A DNA stretch of 55,933 nt, taken from JASFWK01 sp050049355 (lineage in GTDB: Bacteria > Chloroflexota > Anaerolineae > B4-G1 > DUEL01). The stretch's first letter is position 1; every line of letters starts with the position of its first letter. Below, piece after piece: positions 8,956-19,389 of the stretch. The notes below the pieces were generated by a model. The model was not told where the DNA came from. It did not search any database and saw nothing but the letters and a program-made list of their open reading frames with translations. A program made the translations under genes and the position numbers. The stretch is taken from contig JASFWK010000003.1 in assembly GCA_050049355.1 (NCBI GenBank), forward strand, positions 1 through 55,933. The letters run 5' to 3'.

Positions 8956-9501
8956 ATGCCCACAATGAATCTGTGGAAAGAACTGCCCCCGGGGTCCGAT
9001 GCGCCCAACGTGATCTTTGTGGTAGTAGAGATCCCCAAGCGGTCCCGGAACAAGTACGAGTACGACGAGACAGGAGGCTTCATCAAACTGGACCGCGTAC
9101 TCTACTCCTCACTGCACTATCCCGGCGACTACGGCTTCATCCCCCGCACGCTGCACGAGGATGGCGACCCGCTGGACGTGCTGGTGATGACCAACGAGCC
9201 CACCTTCGCCGGGTGCGTCATCGAAGCCCGTCCACTGGGGATCTTTCACCTGGAGGACAAGGGGCTGTTGGACGACAAGATCTTGGCCGTGCCCCACACC
9301 GATCCCCTCTTCGATAGCTACCGTTCTCTTGACGACGTGCCGCCGCACTTCCTGGAGGAAGTCACACACTTCTTCAACGTCTACAAAGACCTGGAGCGGG
9401 CGGAGGTAACGGCAAAAGGATGGGAGGGGCTCGACCGAGCCCACGAGGAGATCGAGCGGGCCATTCGGATGTACATCGAGACGCTGCGGACAGAGCGATA
9501 G
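8956..9501 (+). CDS. ppa: Inorganic pyrophosphatase (family I)
   Basis: A 181-residue soluble family I pyrophosphatase, which hydrolyses PPi to phosphate and drives biosynthetic reactions. The signature DGDPLDVLV contains the metal ligands D69, D71 and D74; further conserved elements are YPGDYGFIP upstream and DDKILAV downstream. AAGGAG at 8941-8946 is nine bases before the ATG. It is the last gene of the mgtE operon, 13 nt after the nuclease gene. The family needs Mg2+, which fits the upstream transporter. Confidence 0.95.
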   Translation: MPTMNLWKELPPGSDAPNVIFVVVEIPKRSRNKYEYDETGGFIKLDRVLYSSLHYPGDYGFIPRTLHEDGDPLDVLVMTNEPTFAGCVIEARPLGIFHLEDKGLLDDKILAVPHTDPLFDSYRSLDDVPPHFLEEVTHFFNVYKDLERAEVTAKGWEGLDRAHEEIERAIRMYIETLRTER

Positions 9502-9677
9502 GATCCAGAAGCGAACGTGAGCGCCGTGTAGCCCTCACACCCAACACGCAAATGCCGAGTCCAGCGACCGATCCCTGACGCTGCGGCCCCGCTCGCCCTG
9601 GAGAGTTTCGTTAGGCTCGGGAGGGCTCTGCCGGAGATGGAAGAAAACTGTGAGGACCCAAAACCGAGCCGGCAGTG

Positions 9678-11342
9678 CTAGATGGTCATCTGCGGCCGGT
9701 GTTCCCCCCAAACCTGCCGCAGAACCCCACAGATCTCCCCCAGCGTGCAGTCGGCCTCGACCGCGTCGATGAAGAGAGGCATCAGCGGCTCGTCTTTGGT
9801 GCGCGCGGCCGCCTCGATCCGAGAAAGGAGAGTCGAGGTCTGCCCCTCATCTCGCTGCGCACGCAATGCAGCAAGCTGCGCTCGCTGCTTCTCCTCAACG
9901 GCGGGATTCACCACCAGCCGCTCCATGTCCGCGACCTCCTCCTCCATTTGATAGGCATTGACACCCACCACAAGGCACTCCTCTTGCTCCACTGCCCTCT
10001 GATAGCGGTAGGCAGCGTCGGCAATCTCCTGTTGGATGTACCCTTGCTCAATGGCTGCCAGCGCTCCGCCCATAGCGTCGATCTTCTCGATGTACTCCCG
10101 CGCCCGCTGCTCAATCTCGGCGGTCAGATGCTCAATCAAATAGGAGCCAGCCAGGGGATCCACCGTGCTGGTGACGCCCGATTCGTGGGCGATGATCTGC
10201 TGAGTGCGCAGCGCCACCCGCACTGAGTCCTTGGTAGGCAGCCACAGCGCCTCATCTTGAGAGTTAGTGTGAAGGGACTGGGTCCCGCCCAGCACAGCAG
10301 CCAGTGCCTGAAGCGTCACTCGCACCACGTTGATCTCAGGCTGCTGTGCGGTGAGGGTGCAGCCAGCGGTCTGCGTGTGGAAACGCAGTCGCCAGGAGCG
10401 GGGATTCTGAGCCCCGAACCGCCCGCGCATGAGACGCGCCCACAGGTGACGGGCGGCCCGGAACTTGGCAACTTCCTCCAAGAGATCGTTGTGGGCGTTG
10501 AAGAAGAAGGAGAGGCGCGGAGCGAAGGCGTCCACATCTAGCCCCGCCTCAATGGCCGCTTGCACGTAGGCGATGCCATTGGCGAGGGTGAAGGCAACCT
10601 CCTGGACAGCGGTCGAGCCAGCCTCGCGGATATGGTAACCGCTGATACTGATAGTGTTCCACTTGGGGACCTCCGCGGCGCAGTAGCGGAAGAGATCGGT
10701 CACCAAGCGCATGGAAGGGCGGGGTGGGAAGATGTAAGTGCCGCGGGCGACATACTCCTTGAGGATGTCGTTCTGCACTGTACCGCGCAGGCTGCTGGGA
10801 TCCACACCCTGTTCCTTCGCCACGGCGATGTACATCGCAAGGAGGATGGCCGCCGGAGCGTTGATGGTCATAGAGGTACTGACCTTGTCCAGAGGAATGC
10901 CCTCAAAGAGGGTGCGCATATCTTCCAGGCAGCTGATAGAAACGCCGACCTTCCCCACCTCTCCCTCAGCCAAGGGATCATCTGCGTCATAGCCGATTTG
11001 GGTTGGAAGATCGAAGGCGACGGAGAGGCCCGTTTGTCCCTGCTCCAGCAGGTACTTGTAGCGGGCATTCGACTCCTCCGCGGTGGCGTAGCCGGCGTAC
11101 TGGCGCATGGTCCAGAGGCGTCCCCGATACATCGTCGGATAAACCCCTCGGGTGAAGGGATACTGACCAGGGAAGCCAAGATCTTCAACGTAGTCCACTT
11201 CCACGTCGGCGGGAGTATAGATCCGATCGAGAGGGATGCCGCTTGGAGTCTCGAATTGCTCCCGCCGCTCAGGAAAGCGATTCAGCGGAGGCCTGGCCGT
11301 ATCCTCTTCCCATTCCCGCCTGGCTCGTCTCAGGTCCTTCAC
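9678..11342 (-). CDS. Methylmalonyl-CoA mutase, large subunit domain
   Basis: A 554-residue acyl-CoA mutase catalytic domain that interconverts methylmalonyl-CoA and succinyl-CoA or a related pair. Conserved elements include RQYAGYATAEESN, the GLSVAFDLPTQ strand and NTISISGYHIREAG. The protein ends after the alpha domain and lacks the DxHxxG cobalamin-binding domain, so it must pair with a separate small subunit, which is not in this window. Homology to isobutyryl-CoA or other mutases of this class cannot be excluded. GTG start with GAGGAGG six bases upstream. It is the last gene of a long minus-strand run and lies 58 nt after the NHL-tailed membrane protein. Confidence 0.93.
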   Translation of the reverse strand: MKDLRRARREWEEDTARPPLNRFPERREQFETPSGIPLDRIYTPADVEVDYVEDLGFPGQYPFTRGVYPTMYRGRLWTMRQYAGYATAEESNARYKYLLEQGQTGLSVAFDLPTQIGYDADDPLAEGEVGKVGVSISCLEDMRTLFEGIPLDKVSTSMTINAPAAILLAMYIAVAKEQGVDPSSLRGTVQNDILKEYVARGTYIFPPRPSMRLVTDLFRYCAAEVPKWNTISISGYHIREAGSTAVQEVAFTLANGIAYVQAAIEAGLDVDAFAPRLSFFFNAHNDLLEEVAKFRAARHLWARLMRGRFGAQNPRSWRLRFHTQTAGCTLTAQQPEINVVRVTLQALAAVLGGTQSLHTNSQDEALWLPTKDSVRVALRTQQIIAHESGVTSTVDPLAGSYLIEHLTAEIEQRAREYIEKIDAMGGALAAIEQGYIQQEIADAAYRYQRAVEQEECLVVGVNAYQMEEEVADMERLVVNPAVEEKQRAQLAALRAQRDEGQTSTLLSRIEAAARTKDEPLMPLFIDAVEADCTLGEICGVLRQVWGEHRPQMTI

Positions 11343-11400
11343 CGTTTCCTCCTCAGGATTATCAGATACCTCCTGTTGTTACACCTCTGAAGCCGTCAGC

Positions 11401-14400
11401 TCACTCCGGCAAGTCAAACACCATCACCCGGTTGTTGGACGCGTCGGTCACGTAGAGGGAACCCTCTGGACCCAACGCCACCCCCATCGGCAGGCCGAAG
11501 GAGGTATCACCAAAACCATACTGCCCAAATCCGTAGAGGTAGTTGCCCTCAGCATCGAAGACCAGCACCCGGTAGTGACCAGGATCGGTCACGTAGACAC
11601 GCCCCTCGGCGTCTACCGCCACGTAGGGTTTCTCCTCCACCGCCGGGTTATTCCAGCCGGCGATGGGCCAGCTTCGCACCGGATCTCCATCTGGCTCCAG
11701 CACCTGGAGGCGATAGTTCCACGAGTCGGCGACGTAGATTCGACCCTCAGGACCAAAGGCCAATCCTACGGGCTCGTCCAGCTGACCCGGCTCCGACCCG
11801 GCCTGGCCCCACTCTCGCAGAAACTCTCCGTCCGACCCGAACACCTGCACGCGCTTGTGGCCTGTATCCGCCACATAGATCGCGCCCTCAGGACCCACGA
11901 CGATAGCCCGCGGTCCATAGAAGTGACTATGCCCAGAGAAGTCGTAGATGCCACGTTCACCAAAAGAGGTCCACTCGGTAACGAAGGTACCATCAGATGT
12001 GAACTTCTGGACGCGGTCCGCCCAGGTGTCGGCTACGTAGACAAATCCCTCGGGATCGACGGCTACGTCCCAAGGCTCGCAGAAAGTGCCGGGGGCAGGC
12101 TCTGCGTTAGGACAACCTCCGAAGGTCCCCCAGGCGGTCACGAACGCCCCGTCGGTGGTGAACTTCTGAATGCGATGGTTGCGGGAATCGGCCACGTAGA
12201 CGTAGCCATCAGGGGAGACTGCGATGCCTCGGGGGGCCAGGAACTGCCCAGAAGCACTCCCCTCCATCCCCCAAACCAGGCGGGCGCTCATCGACCGCCA
12301 ACCTTCGGCATAGGGAGCGACCTCCGGCTCAGTGGGCTCTGGCACCGGCCCAATGCCGAAGTCCCACAGGCGGTTGGCCACATCCTTGCGGATGTAGAGC
12401 CGGAAGGGAGAATGGAGCGGCCAATCGTCCGGCGTACGGTGCCCATCGGTGATCTCATCATAGAGGCCGTAGTCCATGTTGTAGAAGATCTTCCACAACG
12501 CGGTCAACTTGCGCGGGTTGGTGAGCCAGTCCCTCAGGCGCTTCCAGGTCAATTGACGGTAGTCTTCCACTGGCCACCAGAGGTAGAAGTAGTCGAAGGT
12601 GTAGTAGTCATCCCCCAGATGAGGTTCAACCGCCGCCCACTGTTCTCGTCCGGCAATGACCGCCGTGGCCAGAACTTGCTCTCGGTCGGGCTGTTGGGGA
12701 TAGTAGCGGGCGTTGGGATAGTTCCGCAGGTACCACGTGAAAGGCCAAGAGCCATCGGGACCGTAGGTCACATCTATGAGGCGCGGCCCGCCTCCCACCC
12801 GCAGCGACAGCTCCTCCAGTTGCTCCATCGTCGTCCGCACGTCTGGACCTTCGTGCGCATAGACCAGGAACTCGGCGGGACGGTCGAAGTTGATATACGA
12901 GAGGCGGTAGGCAACACGCGCCGTCAACAGCCCCAGCGTCAGAAAGCCAGTCAGAGCTATCAATAGAAACCCATTGCGTACGCCCACTCGCGCCCAGAGC
13001 AACCCCACCAGCGTTCCCACCAACCCCAGACCGACCAGTCCGCCCAGGAAGGTGCCGGTCACAAGCAGCGCATCCAGCTCCACGCCCTGGAAAGGCCCCT
13101 GGACGCCTGTCGCCACCGTCGCCGCCAGCGCGGCCACCAGCGCGGGCAGGAGCAGTACCAGGGCCCACCCCTTTCGCTCCCACATCCTCCGCCAGTCTAC
13201 CTGCTCCAGCAGCTGACCCAACAACCACCCCGTAAGCAATATCATTGGCAGGGCGATATGGACCACAAGCCAGGGCATCTTCTCGCCGGCATAGGAGTAG
13301 CCGAACCAGGCCAACAGCGCCCAAAAGACGACAAAGGGAATGAACAGGAAACGAGCTTCCCCCCCGGGAACCGCCTCCGCCCGGTCTTGAAGACGATCGG
13401 CTAGCTTTTCCCTCGATGAGTCCACAGCACGACGCACTACCAGGTAGAATGACGTGAGCAGCGCTCCCACCAGGGGAAGGAAATCGTAGAGAGGGAGTAT
13501 GACAAAATAGTAGAACCACGGCTGTCCGCCGCGCTCCACCTCTTGTTGCTCCAACCAATACCCCACGGAACCCACCCACCCACTGGCAATGCCCGAGCCG
13601 TTGGTGAAGACGGTAGTGAACAAGACGAGGAAGATGACAGAATGGATCGCCGCCGCAGTGAGCCACCGCCGTCGGTCCCAGGCTAGGCCTATCGCTATCA
13701 CCGCCAGCAGCACCAGCGCCAGAACCGCGCCGGAGTAATAGATGGAAGGTGCAGCATAATCGGTTGGCTGGACATTCGCGAGGTTCGACCAGAAGGGGGA
13801 TATGAGCTCTGGATTTGGAGAGCGTGCCACGACCAGAGAGCCCAGGCGTGCGACCAGATGGATTGGAATGGGAGACGCAAAGGGGAGGCTCAAGGTGCCG
13901 ATGAGCACTATCAGGTCGAAGGTGCGGAAGGAGCGCAGCTTGCCCCACAGGCCGTAGAGGACAGCGCCAGCGGCGACGACGAAAGCGACGAGGGCGAACA
14001 GGCCTCCACTCAGTCCCCAGAAGGGCAGAGAGGCCTCTCCCCCAGGCTCTGCTGCCCCAGGCGGCGCAGGCTGTTCCGCCGGGGCGCGCGTGCTCAGCCA
14101 GCCCATCGACAACACCACCAGCCCCACAATTATGCCCACCAACGCCGCCAGGAAGACCGTCTCCAACCTCGGGCGCTCCCAGGGCTGTGCCAGCGCCCGC
14201 ACCAGGAAGAGGCCAACCAGAAAGACGGCGATGATCACCGTGTAGATGGGAGCGACCTCCTTGGTGGCATACATCAGCGAAAGCCCGGCCGCCAGGATAT
14301 AGAGATGCTTATCCCGCCCCTTTTCCAGGTAGCGGAAGATCGCCCAGATGACGATCATCGCCCACAGGATCGCAGGGATGTCATGGCGGATGTAGCGGGA

Positions 14401-14817
14401 GTAGTAGGTGATAGAGGGAGAGATGAGAAGCAGCAGCGACGTTATCAGCGCTCCTTTCCTTCCCAAGTACCTGCGGAGAAGATATGGAAACGCCACTAGT
14501 AGAGTACCTATCAGGGCGACCGGGAGACGAGCGGTGAAGTCATTGTCGCCAAAGAGGAAATAGGAGAAGGCCGTGGCGTGGAAGAGAAAGGGGCCGTGCA
14601 TCATCGGATTGTGCTGAAAGCCATATCCTGCATACAGATCCCAGGAGAACTTGCAGTGCAGGCTCTCATCGTGGCTCTGCACCCGGTACCCCAACATCAC
14701 CAACCGAGAGACAAGACAGATCAGGAGAATCAGAATGTACAGCCCCTGCTCCCAGTTCAGTGATGCACCGCTAGCAATCTTTCGATCCAGCCAAGATCCC
14801 GCTTGTCTATCATTCAT
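11401..14817 (-). CDS. TIGR03663-type GT-C membrane protein with NHL propeller
   Basis: A 1,138-residue protein in two parts. Residues about 20-720 form a GT-C-like polytopic membrane region; an acidic D50-E51 in QSHDESLH follows the first helix, at the place of the catalytic acid in dolichyl-phosphate-sugar-dependent transferases. The family (TIGR03663, Agl23-like) is known from Chloroflexi and haloarchaea. Residues about 845-1138 hold six NHL repeats, each with a core such as YVYVADSRNHRIQKF, forming a probable six-bladed propeller on the outside. The ATG is 6 nt after the stop of the preceding GT-C gene, so they are co-transcribed. Activity is inferred, not shown. Confidence 0.82.
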   Translation of the reverse strand: MNDRQAGSWLDRKIASGASLNWEQGLYILILLICLVSRLVMLGYRVQSHDESLHCKFSWDLYAGYGFQHNPMMHGPFLFHATAFSYFLFGDNDFTARLPVALIGTLLVAFPYLLRRYLGRKGALITSLLLLISPSITYYSRYIRHDIPAILWAMIVIWAIFRYLEKGRDKHLYILAAGLSLMYATKEVAPIYTVIIAVFLVGLFLVRALAQPWERPRLETVFLAALVGIIVGLVVLSMGWLSTRAPAEQPAPPGAAEPGGEASLPFWGLSGGLFALVAFVVAAGAVLYGLWGKLRSFRTFDLIVLIGTLSLPFASPIPIHLVARLGSLVVARSPNPELISPFWSNLANVQPTDYAAPSIYYSGAVLALVLLAVIAIGLAWDRRRWLTAAAIHSVIFLVLFTTVFTNGSGIASGWVGSVGYWLEQQEVERGGQPWFYYFVILPLYDFLPLVGALLTSFYLVVRRAVDSSREKLADRLQDRAEAVPGGEARFLFIPFVVFWALLAWFGYSYAGEKMPWLVVHIALPMILLTGWLLGQLLEQVDWRRMWERKGWALVLLLPALVAALAATVATGVQGPFQGVELDALLVTGTFLGGLVGLGLVGTLVGLLWARVGVRNGFLLIALTGFLTLGLLTARVAYRLSYINFDRPAEFLVYAHEGPDVRTTMEQLEELSLRVGGGPRLIDVTYGPDGSWPFTWYLRNYPNARYYPQQPDREQVLATAVIAGREQWAAVEPHLGDDYYTFDYFYLWWPVEDYRQLTWKRLRDWLTNPRKLTALWKIFYNMDYGLYDEITDGHRTPDDWPLHSPFRLYIRKDVANRLWDFGIGPVPEPTEPEVAPYAEGWRSMSARLVWGMEGSASGQFLAPRGIAVSPDGYVYVADSRNHRIQKFTTDGAFVTAWGTFGGCPNAEPAPGTFCEPWDVAVDPEGFVYVADTWADRVQKFTSDGTFVTEWTSFGERGIYDFSGHSHFYGPRAIVVGPEGAIYVADTGHKRVQVFGSDGEFLREWGQAGSEPGQLDEPVGLAFGPEGRIYVADSWNYRLQVLEPDGDPVRSWPIAGWNNPAVEEKPYVAVDAEGRVYVTDPGHYRVLVFDAEGNYLYGFGQYGFGDTSFGLPMGVALGPEGSLYVTDASNNRVMVFDLPE

Positions 14818-14823
14818 TATCCA

Positions 14824-16659
14824 TCACTCATCATTGCTCACTATGGGGGCCGCCGTCGCCAAGTCCTCTCGCACCCAGAGGACAATCTCCTCCACAGAGG
14901 GTGGCACGGATGTCTCCCGATACAGCCACCAGCGTACCGCTCTGTAGCCTTCCCAACCGGACTGCCAGGTTCGGCGCAAAGGGAAGGTTTCTCCAAAGTA
15001 GCCCGAGGGCGGATCCACCTGAGCCGAGGCAACCACCAAGAGGGGCCGATCCTCCAGTTCACCCAGCGCCGGGAAGCCAGATTCAATCGCCAATGCCTGC
15101 TGATTGAACCGGCGCAGCTCCCAAGCCAGAACTGGCTCAACGTCGCCGAGAAACGTAATTGGCAGCCGCGCGCCTCCGCCCAGATTGACCCTGCTTGTCC
15201 GCTCTGCCACCTCTACCAGCGTGCGCACCTCCGTGGAGATCGCCTCCGGTACCAACAGCTCCCGTGGGTCGGTCGAACGCAGGTGGGAAAGCCCCCAGCC
15301 GGTGGAGAGGGTGACGAGCAAGAGCACCAGCCCCAGCGACAGCGCGCCACCGCGCAGCGCAGCCGCCATCCCTCGTCGTGCCGCCTTGGCTGGCTCCTCG
15401 TCCGGCTCCGGCGTCGAGACAGCGAATCCGAAGGCAGCAGCCAGCAGAATCTGGAGTACCACCGTCAGGCCAGCCAGGGTCAGATCGGCGGGATCGCTGG
15501 TGCGAACGTACCGGGCGAGGGCCAGACCACCGTGGACCCAAAGGACGAGCGAGATGGGCAGATAGAGCCCCTCGTTCACCCAGCGCCCATGGGCCCTGAT
15601 TGACTGCACCAGCTCCTCCACCGCCAACCCTCCCAGCCCCGAAAGTGGCAGCAGGACCCACAGAAGATCGGCGGGCTCACGGCCGGGCATAAGCACCAGC
15701 TGTACGATTCCGACGGCGGCCCAAAAGGTCCACAGCAGCCCCATTGCGTGTCTTCGCCGCATCGCCAACACCAGCCCGGCCACTCCAGCCAGCAATATCA
15801 AAGGCTCGTAGGCCAGCAGGGGGATGAAAGGAGAAGGCAAAGATGATCCCGCCGCGATACCGAAGCGCGCCAGCCAGACCAAGAACTGTTCGGCAGCGGC
15901 TGAGAGCCCGGCCGGGTTAAGCCCCATACCTGTACCCAGGGCCAGCACGGCCACCCCCGCCACGGCGAGTCCGCGCTTCAGGGGCACGTGGACCATCGGC
16001 CACAACCACGCCGTCTGATCCCACCACACCCAGAGCCCCCCCGCCAGGGCCAACACCAGCCCCGCCAGCAGCCCCACGCCCCCCGGTCCGGCCGTCAGCG
16101 CTATCGCCAGCCCCAGTCCTCCCAGCGTCACCAGGCTCGATCGCCAGGTCTCCAGGAAGCGCGCGACGCAGCCCACCAAGAGCATCACTCCCAGCGCAGC
16201 AGGGGTTGCTCCATCCAGCCTGCGAGAGAAGAAGAGGGTGGTAGGAGAAAGGGTCAGCAGGAGCCCCGCCCCTAGCGCTCCCCATCGGCCCAGGTAGTCC
16301 TGCAGGAGGAGCGGAGTCAGCACCAATCCCACCCCCGCCAGAGCGGGTATCAGGCGCGCCAGCGCGTCCCCCCCATCGAAGAGAACGAAGAGGAGCACAT
16401 TGAAGTTGAAGAGGAGAGGCACAGGCTGGTGCACAGCCAATTGCCGGCCCGTGCCCACTCCCTGGGAGGCCAGGTGCGCGGCCAGGGCCTGCCCTGCCTC
16501 GGCCGAATCCAAGGGGACTGCCCCTAAATGGGCCAGTCGAAGGCCGATCGCTACAAGAGCAAGGATAACCCACAGAAGGGGTATAGCCAACCCCGTCCCC
16601 GCCAAGCTGGGGGGCTTGCTGTCCTCAATAGAATCACGCAGCCGGTGACTCGTCATCAT
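14824..16659 (-). CDS. GT-C family membrane glycosyltransferase-like protein
   Basis: A 611-residue membrane protein with a short charged N-terminus, about 12 hydrophobic segments and a soluble C-terminal tail. After the first helix it has GAVPLDSAEAGQ, a D51/E54 arrangement equivalent to the acidic loop of GT39-like enzymes, followed by the amphipathic HQPVPLLF region. Overall form matches its downstream neighbour without the NHL propeller. It likely uses a polyprenyl-phosphate sugar donor; donor and acceptor are unknown. It follows the DUF2298 gene after a 150-nt gap and is nearly contiguous with the TIGR03663 gene. Confidence 0.7.
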   Translation of the reverse strand: MMTSHRLRDSIEDSKPPSLAGTGLAIPLLWVILALVAIGLRLAHLGAVPLDSAEAGQALAAHLASQGVGTGRQLAVHQPVPLLFNFNVLLFVLFDGGDALARLIPALAGVGLVLTPLLLQDYLGRWGALGAGLLLTLSPTTLFFSRRLDGATPAALGVMLLVGCVARFLETWRSSLVTLGGLGLAIALTAGPGGVGLLAGLVLALAGGLWVWWDQTAWLWPMVHVPLKRGLAVAGVAVLALGTGMGLNPAGLSAAAEQFLVWLARFGIAAGSSLPSPFIPLLAYEPLILLAGVAGLVLAMRRRHAMGLLWTFWAAVGIVQLVLMPGREPADLLWVLLPLSGLGGLAVEELVQSIRAHGRWVNEGLYLPISLVLWVHGGLALARYVRTSDPADLTLAGLTVVLQILLAAAFGFAVSTPEPDEEPAKAARRGMAAALRGGALSLGLVLLLVTLSTGWGLSHLRSTDPRELLVPEAISTEVRTLVEVAERTSRVNLGGGARLPITFLGDVEPVLAWELRRFNQQALAIESGFPALGELEDRPLLVVASAQVDPPSGYFGETFPLRRTWQSGWEGYRAVRWWLYRETSVPPSVEEIVLWVREDLATAAPIVSNDE

Positions 16660-16809
16660 CCTCCACAGCCCACAGCGAATAGCTCATTGAACGACTCCCC
16701 TACGCCTCCCATCACCAGTCGGTTTCGGCGGTGAGCGGCAGGAGACCTCGCCATAGCTCGGATAGGCGGTGGCGTCTCCCCGCCGCTAGCCCACAGACAG
16801 GGCAACCCC

Positions 16810-19338
16810 TCAGGGCCGAGGTACCGCCCCTGGCCGTCGTTGTTCCGACTCCGGTTCACTCGCTGGTGCCTCCGCAGGGCTCGGAACGTATCGGTAGATG
16901 GTCACTCCGCTGGCACTGTAGACGGCCTCCAACGCTTGGTCAAACTTCGCCAGCCCCGGCGCAGGGTAGCGAGATCGCTCCAGGGGGCCAACGTAGACGT
17001 ATCTTATATCATACCGATCCAGCAGCGTCAAGGTCTCCGTCAGCTCCGTGGTCGTATACAACGTCCCAATCTCCGGCTCTCGCCGGGCCGGTTCCTCGTA
17101 GTTGCCGCGCCACTGATGCTGGTGGCCGCCCCATCCCAGCAGAGTCGGCAGGCCAGTGAAGGCGGAAACTCGACCCTCGTAGACATAGGCTTTGAAGTGG
17201 TCGCCGGGCGCCTCAAGGATGATCGGCACGCCACCTACATTCTCGTTAAGCCAGTCAATCGCCGCGAAGTCGGCCGGCCGCGATTGACGCAGATGCGCCA
17301 CCCCATCCAGCGTGGGTGGCCCGCCATACTCCTGTGCCCGGGTGACGACCGCAAGTGGTAAGTAGACCAGGCCCCCCATAATCAGCACCAATCCCGCTGC
17401 CATTGCCCACCATCGCCCTCGCCGCACCAGCCGCGTCAGCCCGTATGCTCCCGCGATCGCCCACATCACCCAGGCCTGGAAATAGAACTTGAAGACCGTG
17501 TTCATTCGCGTGCCGAAGACATCCCGCAGATAGACGAACTCCACTGCCAGCGTGAGAAGCCCGCCAGCAACCACCAAGAGCAACGCATACGCGCCTGCCG
17601 CCGTCAAAGCCTCACGGCTCAGGTTGCCGGCTTCAGCATCGGAGCCCGGAGTCCCAGAGCTTGCAGTTTGAGGCTTCAGGAGAGTGAGCACCGCTGCCGT
17701 CAAGAGCGCCGCCAGAACCAAAGGGGTCCAGGGGCTCAGAAGCCGTCCCCGCAGGCGTTGAGCGATCAACCGGGATGCCTCTGGGATGTGCTCCAGGCTG
17801 GGTATGGGACCGCCACTCCGCCAAGCCTCAAAGTACTGACGGCTGTCCGGCGAGAGCAGGCCAGCCAGCAGGAGAAAGGCAAGAAGCCCAACCAGACCTC
17901 CCACAGCCCAAGCCACCACCTCCCAGCCCTCTACCTTCCGCCGCAGAGCCTCGGCGACCACGAGCCAGCTCACAGGAAAGAAGAGTGGCCCGAACATCAC
18001 CAGGAAATGGGACAACCGGGTGCCGTTGAAGAGGTTGGGCGCTATACCTGCAGCCTGAGATCGGAAGCCCAACCAGAAGGGGAGGTAGAGGAGAAAGCCA
18101 CCGAACGCCAGAGTAAGCACGAGCGCAAACAGGGGGAGAAGAGCGACCTCCGAATTGCGACGGTAGGAGGTCAGGGCGAATGCGGCCACGACAACAAAGA
18201 GGTAGATAGGAAAGTCCCAGGTGTTGAGAAAACCCAGCCCACCCAGGCAGACGGCATAAGTAAGAAGCTCCCAACCTGATAGAGGCAACTCCAGGTTCCA
18301 GATCCTGAGGTTCCGCTCCTTCCATCCGCGGAAGAATAAGGCAAGCGCCAGCGCCAATGCAAGCAAGACGAAGGGGAGCGCCAGCAGGTGGGGATGCATA
18401 TCCCCCAGGAGGAAGGAGAAGGCGGGGAATTCGTCAATGACCTCCCACTCGACTGGATTGGCGCGGGTATGCCAGGGTGCATAGTCGTGCAGCACACGGG
18501 AGGCCTGCCACCACCAAATGAAGCGGGTCGGTACCCACGACCCCTCGGCGAGGGGCGGCGGAGGGGCGTTGATGGAGCGAATATCAAGCCAATTCCAGAA
18601 AGAGGATGAGAACAGCCCTCGGGCGTGGAAGACCTCCAGCAGCCCTTCCAGGTTGCCGGTGAGAGTCACCAGCACCGGTCCCAGGAACCCCGCCCAGTCT
18701 GCCCAGCGCTTCTCCTCGCCCGCCAGCAGCGCATACAGCAGTCCGTAGCTTCCGGTGCAGGTCAAGGCAAAGAGAGCGGCGATGCCCAAGTTGAAAGCAA
18801 TCGTAGATGGGACCGCTGACAGGTGGATCACCATCCCCATCATCAGATAGCCAAAGTAGTAGTACGAGATGGCGAAGCCGGAGAGCCAGGGGTCGTGCGG
18901 GGGAAAGCGCGGCGCGCGCAGGATGGCGTTAACGAAGGCAATCTCCATCCATTTCTCTCCACCTGCGGTCTCAATGCGGGGCATGTGAGCGCGCACCAGA
19001 CACCAGGCGATGAATGCGACGGCGAAAAGCCCTTCAACGATCAGGACATGCCGCCACGGAAGAGAGAAAGCGTCTTCGGAGGAACGGAGCCAAAGCGCCG
19101 TACCGAACGCTGCCAGAAGCCCCAGCGCCACCAGGACTGACCCCGCTGCGTTGGGGAGCCAGCCAAAGACGGAGAAGAGCCAAAACAGCCACCCTCCCGC
19201 CAAGAGCCCAAGCGGACGCGCGAAGGCGTATCCCCGCCCAGGCAGACGGCGGAACAGGCGCAGCGTCAGCGGCAGAGCCGCTAGGCCGAAGAGCTGAAGG
19301 GTAAAGTACCAACGGAGGCCAAGAAGAGCTTGGCTCAC
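16810..19338 (-). CDS. DUF2298 (Chlor_Arch_YYY) membrane protein
   Basis: An 842-residue polytopic membrane protein of the DUF2298/TIGR03662 family, shared by Chloroflexi and halophilic archaea. The first helices are followed by a non-membrane segment containing IETAGGEKWMEIAFVNAI and LSGFAISYYYFGY, the most conserved part of the family. The C-terminal soluble domain (about 690-830) resembles that of GT-C enzymes and ends with a proline- and glutamate-rich tail. GTG start with AGGGGTG upstream. It lies 51 nt after gltX. Function is unknown; its clustering with two GT-C proteins suggests surface glycosylation or lipid-linked sugar transfer. Confidence 0.85.
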   Translation of the reverse strand: MSQALLGLRWYFTLQLFGLAALPLTLRLFRRLPGRGYAFARPLGLLAGGWLFWLFSVFGWLPNAAGSVLVALGLLAAFGTALWLRSSEDAFSLPWRHVLIVEGLFAVAFIAWCLVRAHMPRIETAGGEKWMEIAFVNAILRAPRFPPHDPWLSGFAISYYYFGYLMMGMVIHLSAVPSTIAFNLGIAALFALTCTGSYGLLYALLAGEEKRWADWAGFLGPVLVTLTGNLEGLLEVFHARGLFSSSFWNWLDIRSINAPPPPLAEGSWVPTRFIWWWQASRVLHDYAPWHTRANPVEWEVIDEFPAFSFLLGDMHPHLLALPFVLLALALALALFFRGWKERNLRIWNLELPLSGWELLTYAVCLGGLGFLNTWDFPIYLFVVVAAFALTSYRRNSEVALLPLFALVLTLAFGGFLLYLPFWLGFRSQAAGIAPNLFNGTRLSHFLVMFGPLFFPVSWLVVAEALRRKVEGWEVVAWAVGGLVGLLAFLLLAGLLSPDSRQYFEAWRSGGPIPSLEHIPEASRLIAQRLRGRLLSPWTPLVLAALLTAAVLTLLKPQTASSGTPGSDAEAGNLSREALTAAGAYALLLVVAGGLLTLAVEFVYLRDVFGTRMNTVFKFYFQAWVMWAIAGAYGLTRLVRRGRWWAMAAGLVLIMGGLVYLPLAVVTRAQEYGGPPTLDGVAHLRQSRPADFAAIDWLNENVGGVPIILEAPGDHFKAYVYEGRVSAFTGLPTLLGWGGHQHQWRGNYEEPARREPEIGTLYTTTELTETLTLLDRYDIRYVYVGPLERSRYPAPGLAKFDQALEAVYSASGVTIYRYVPSPAEAPASEPESEQRRPGAVPRP

Positions 19339-19389
19339 AATGTCACCCCTTCATAGAACGTGCTGAGGCTCATCCTGGAAGCTCAAGGG

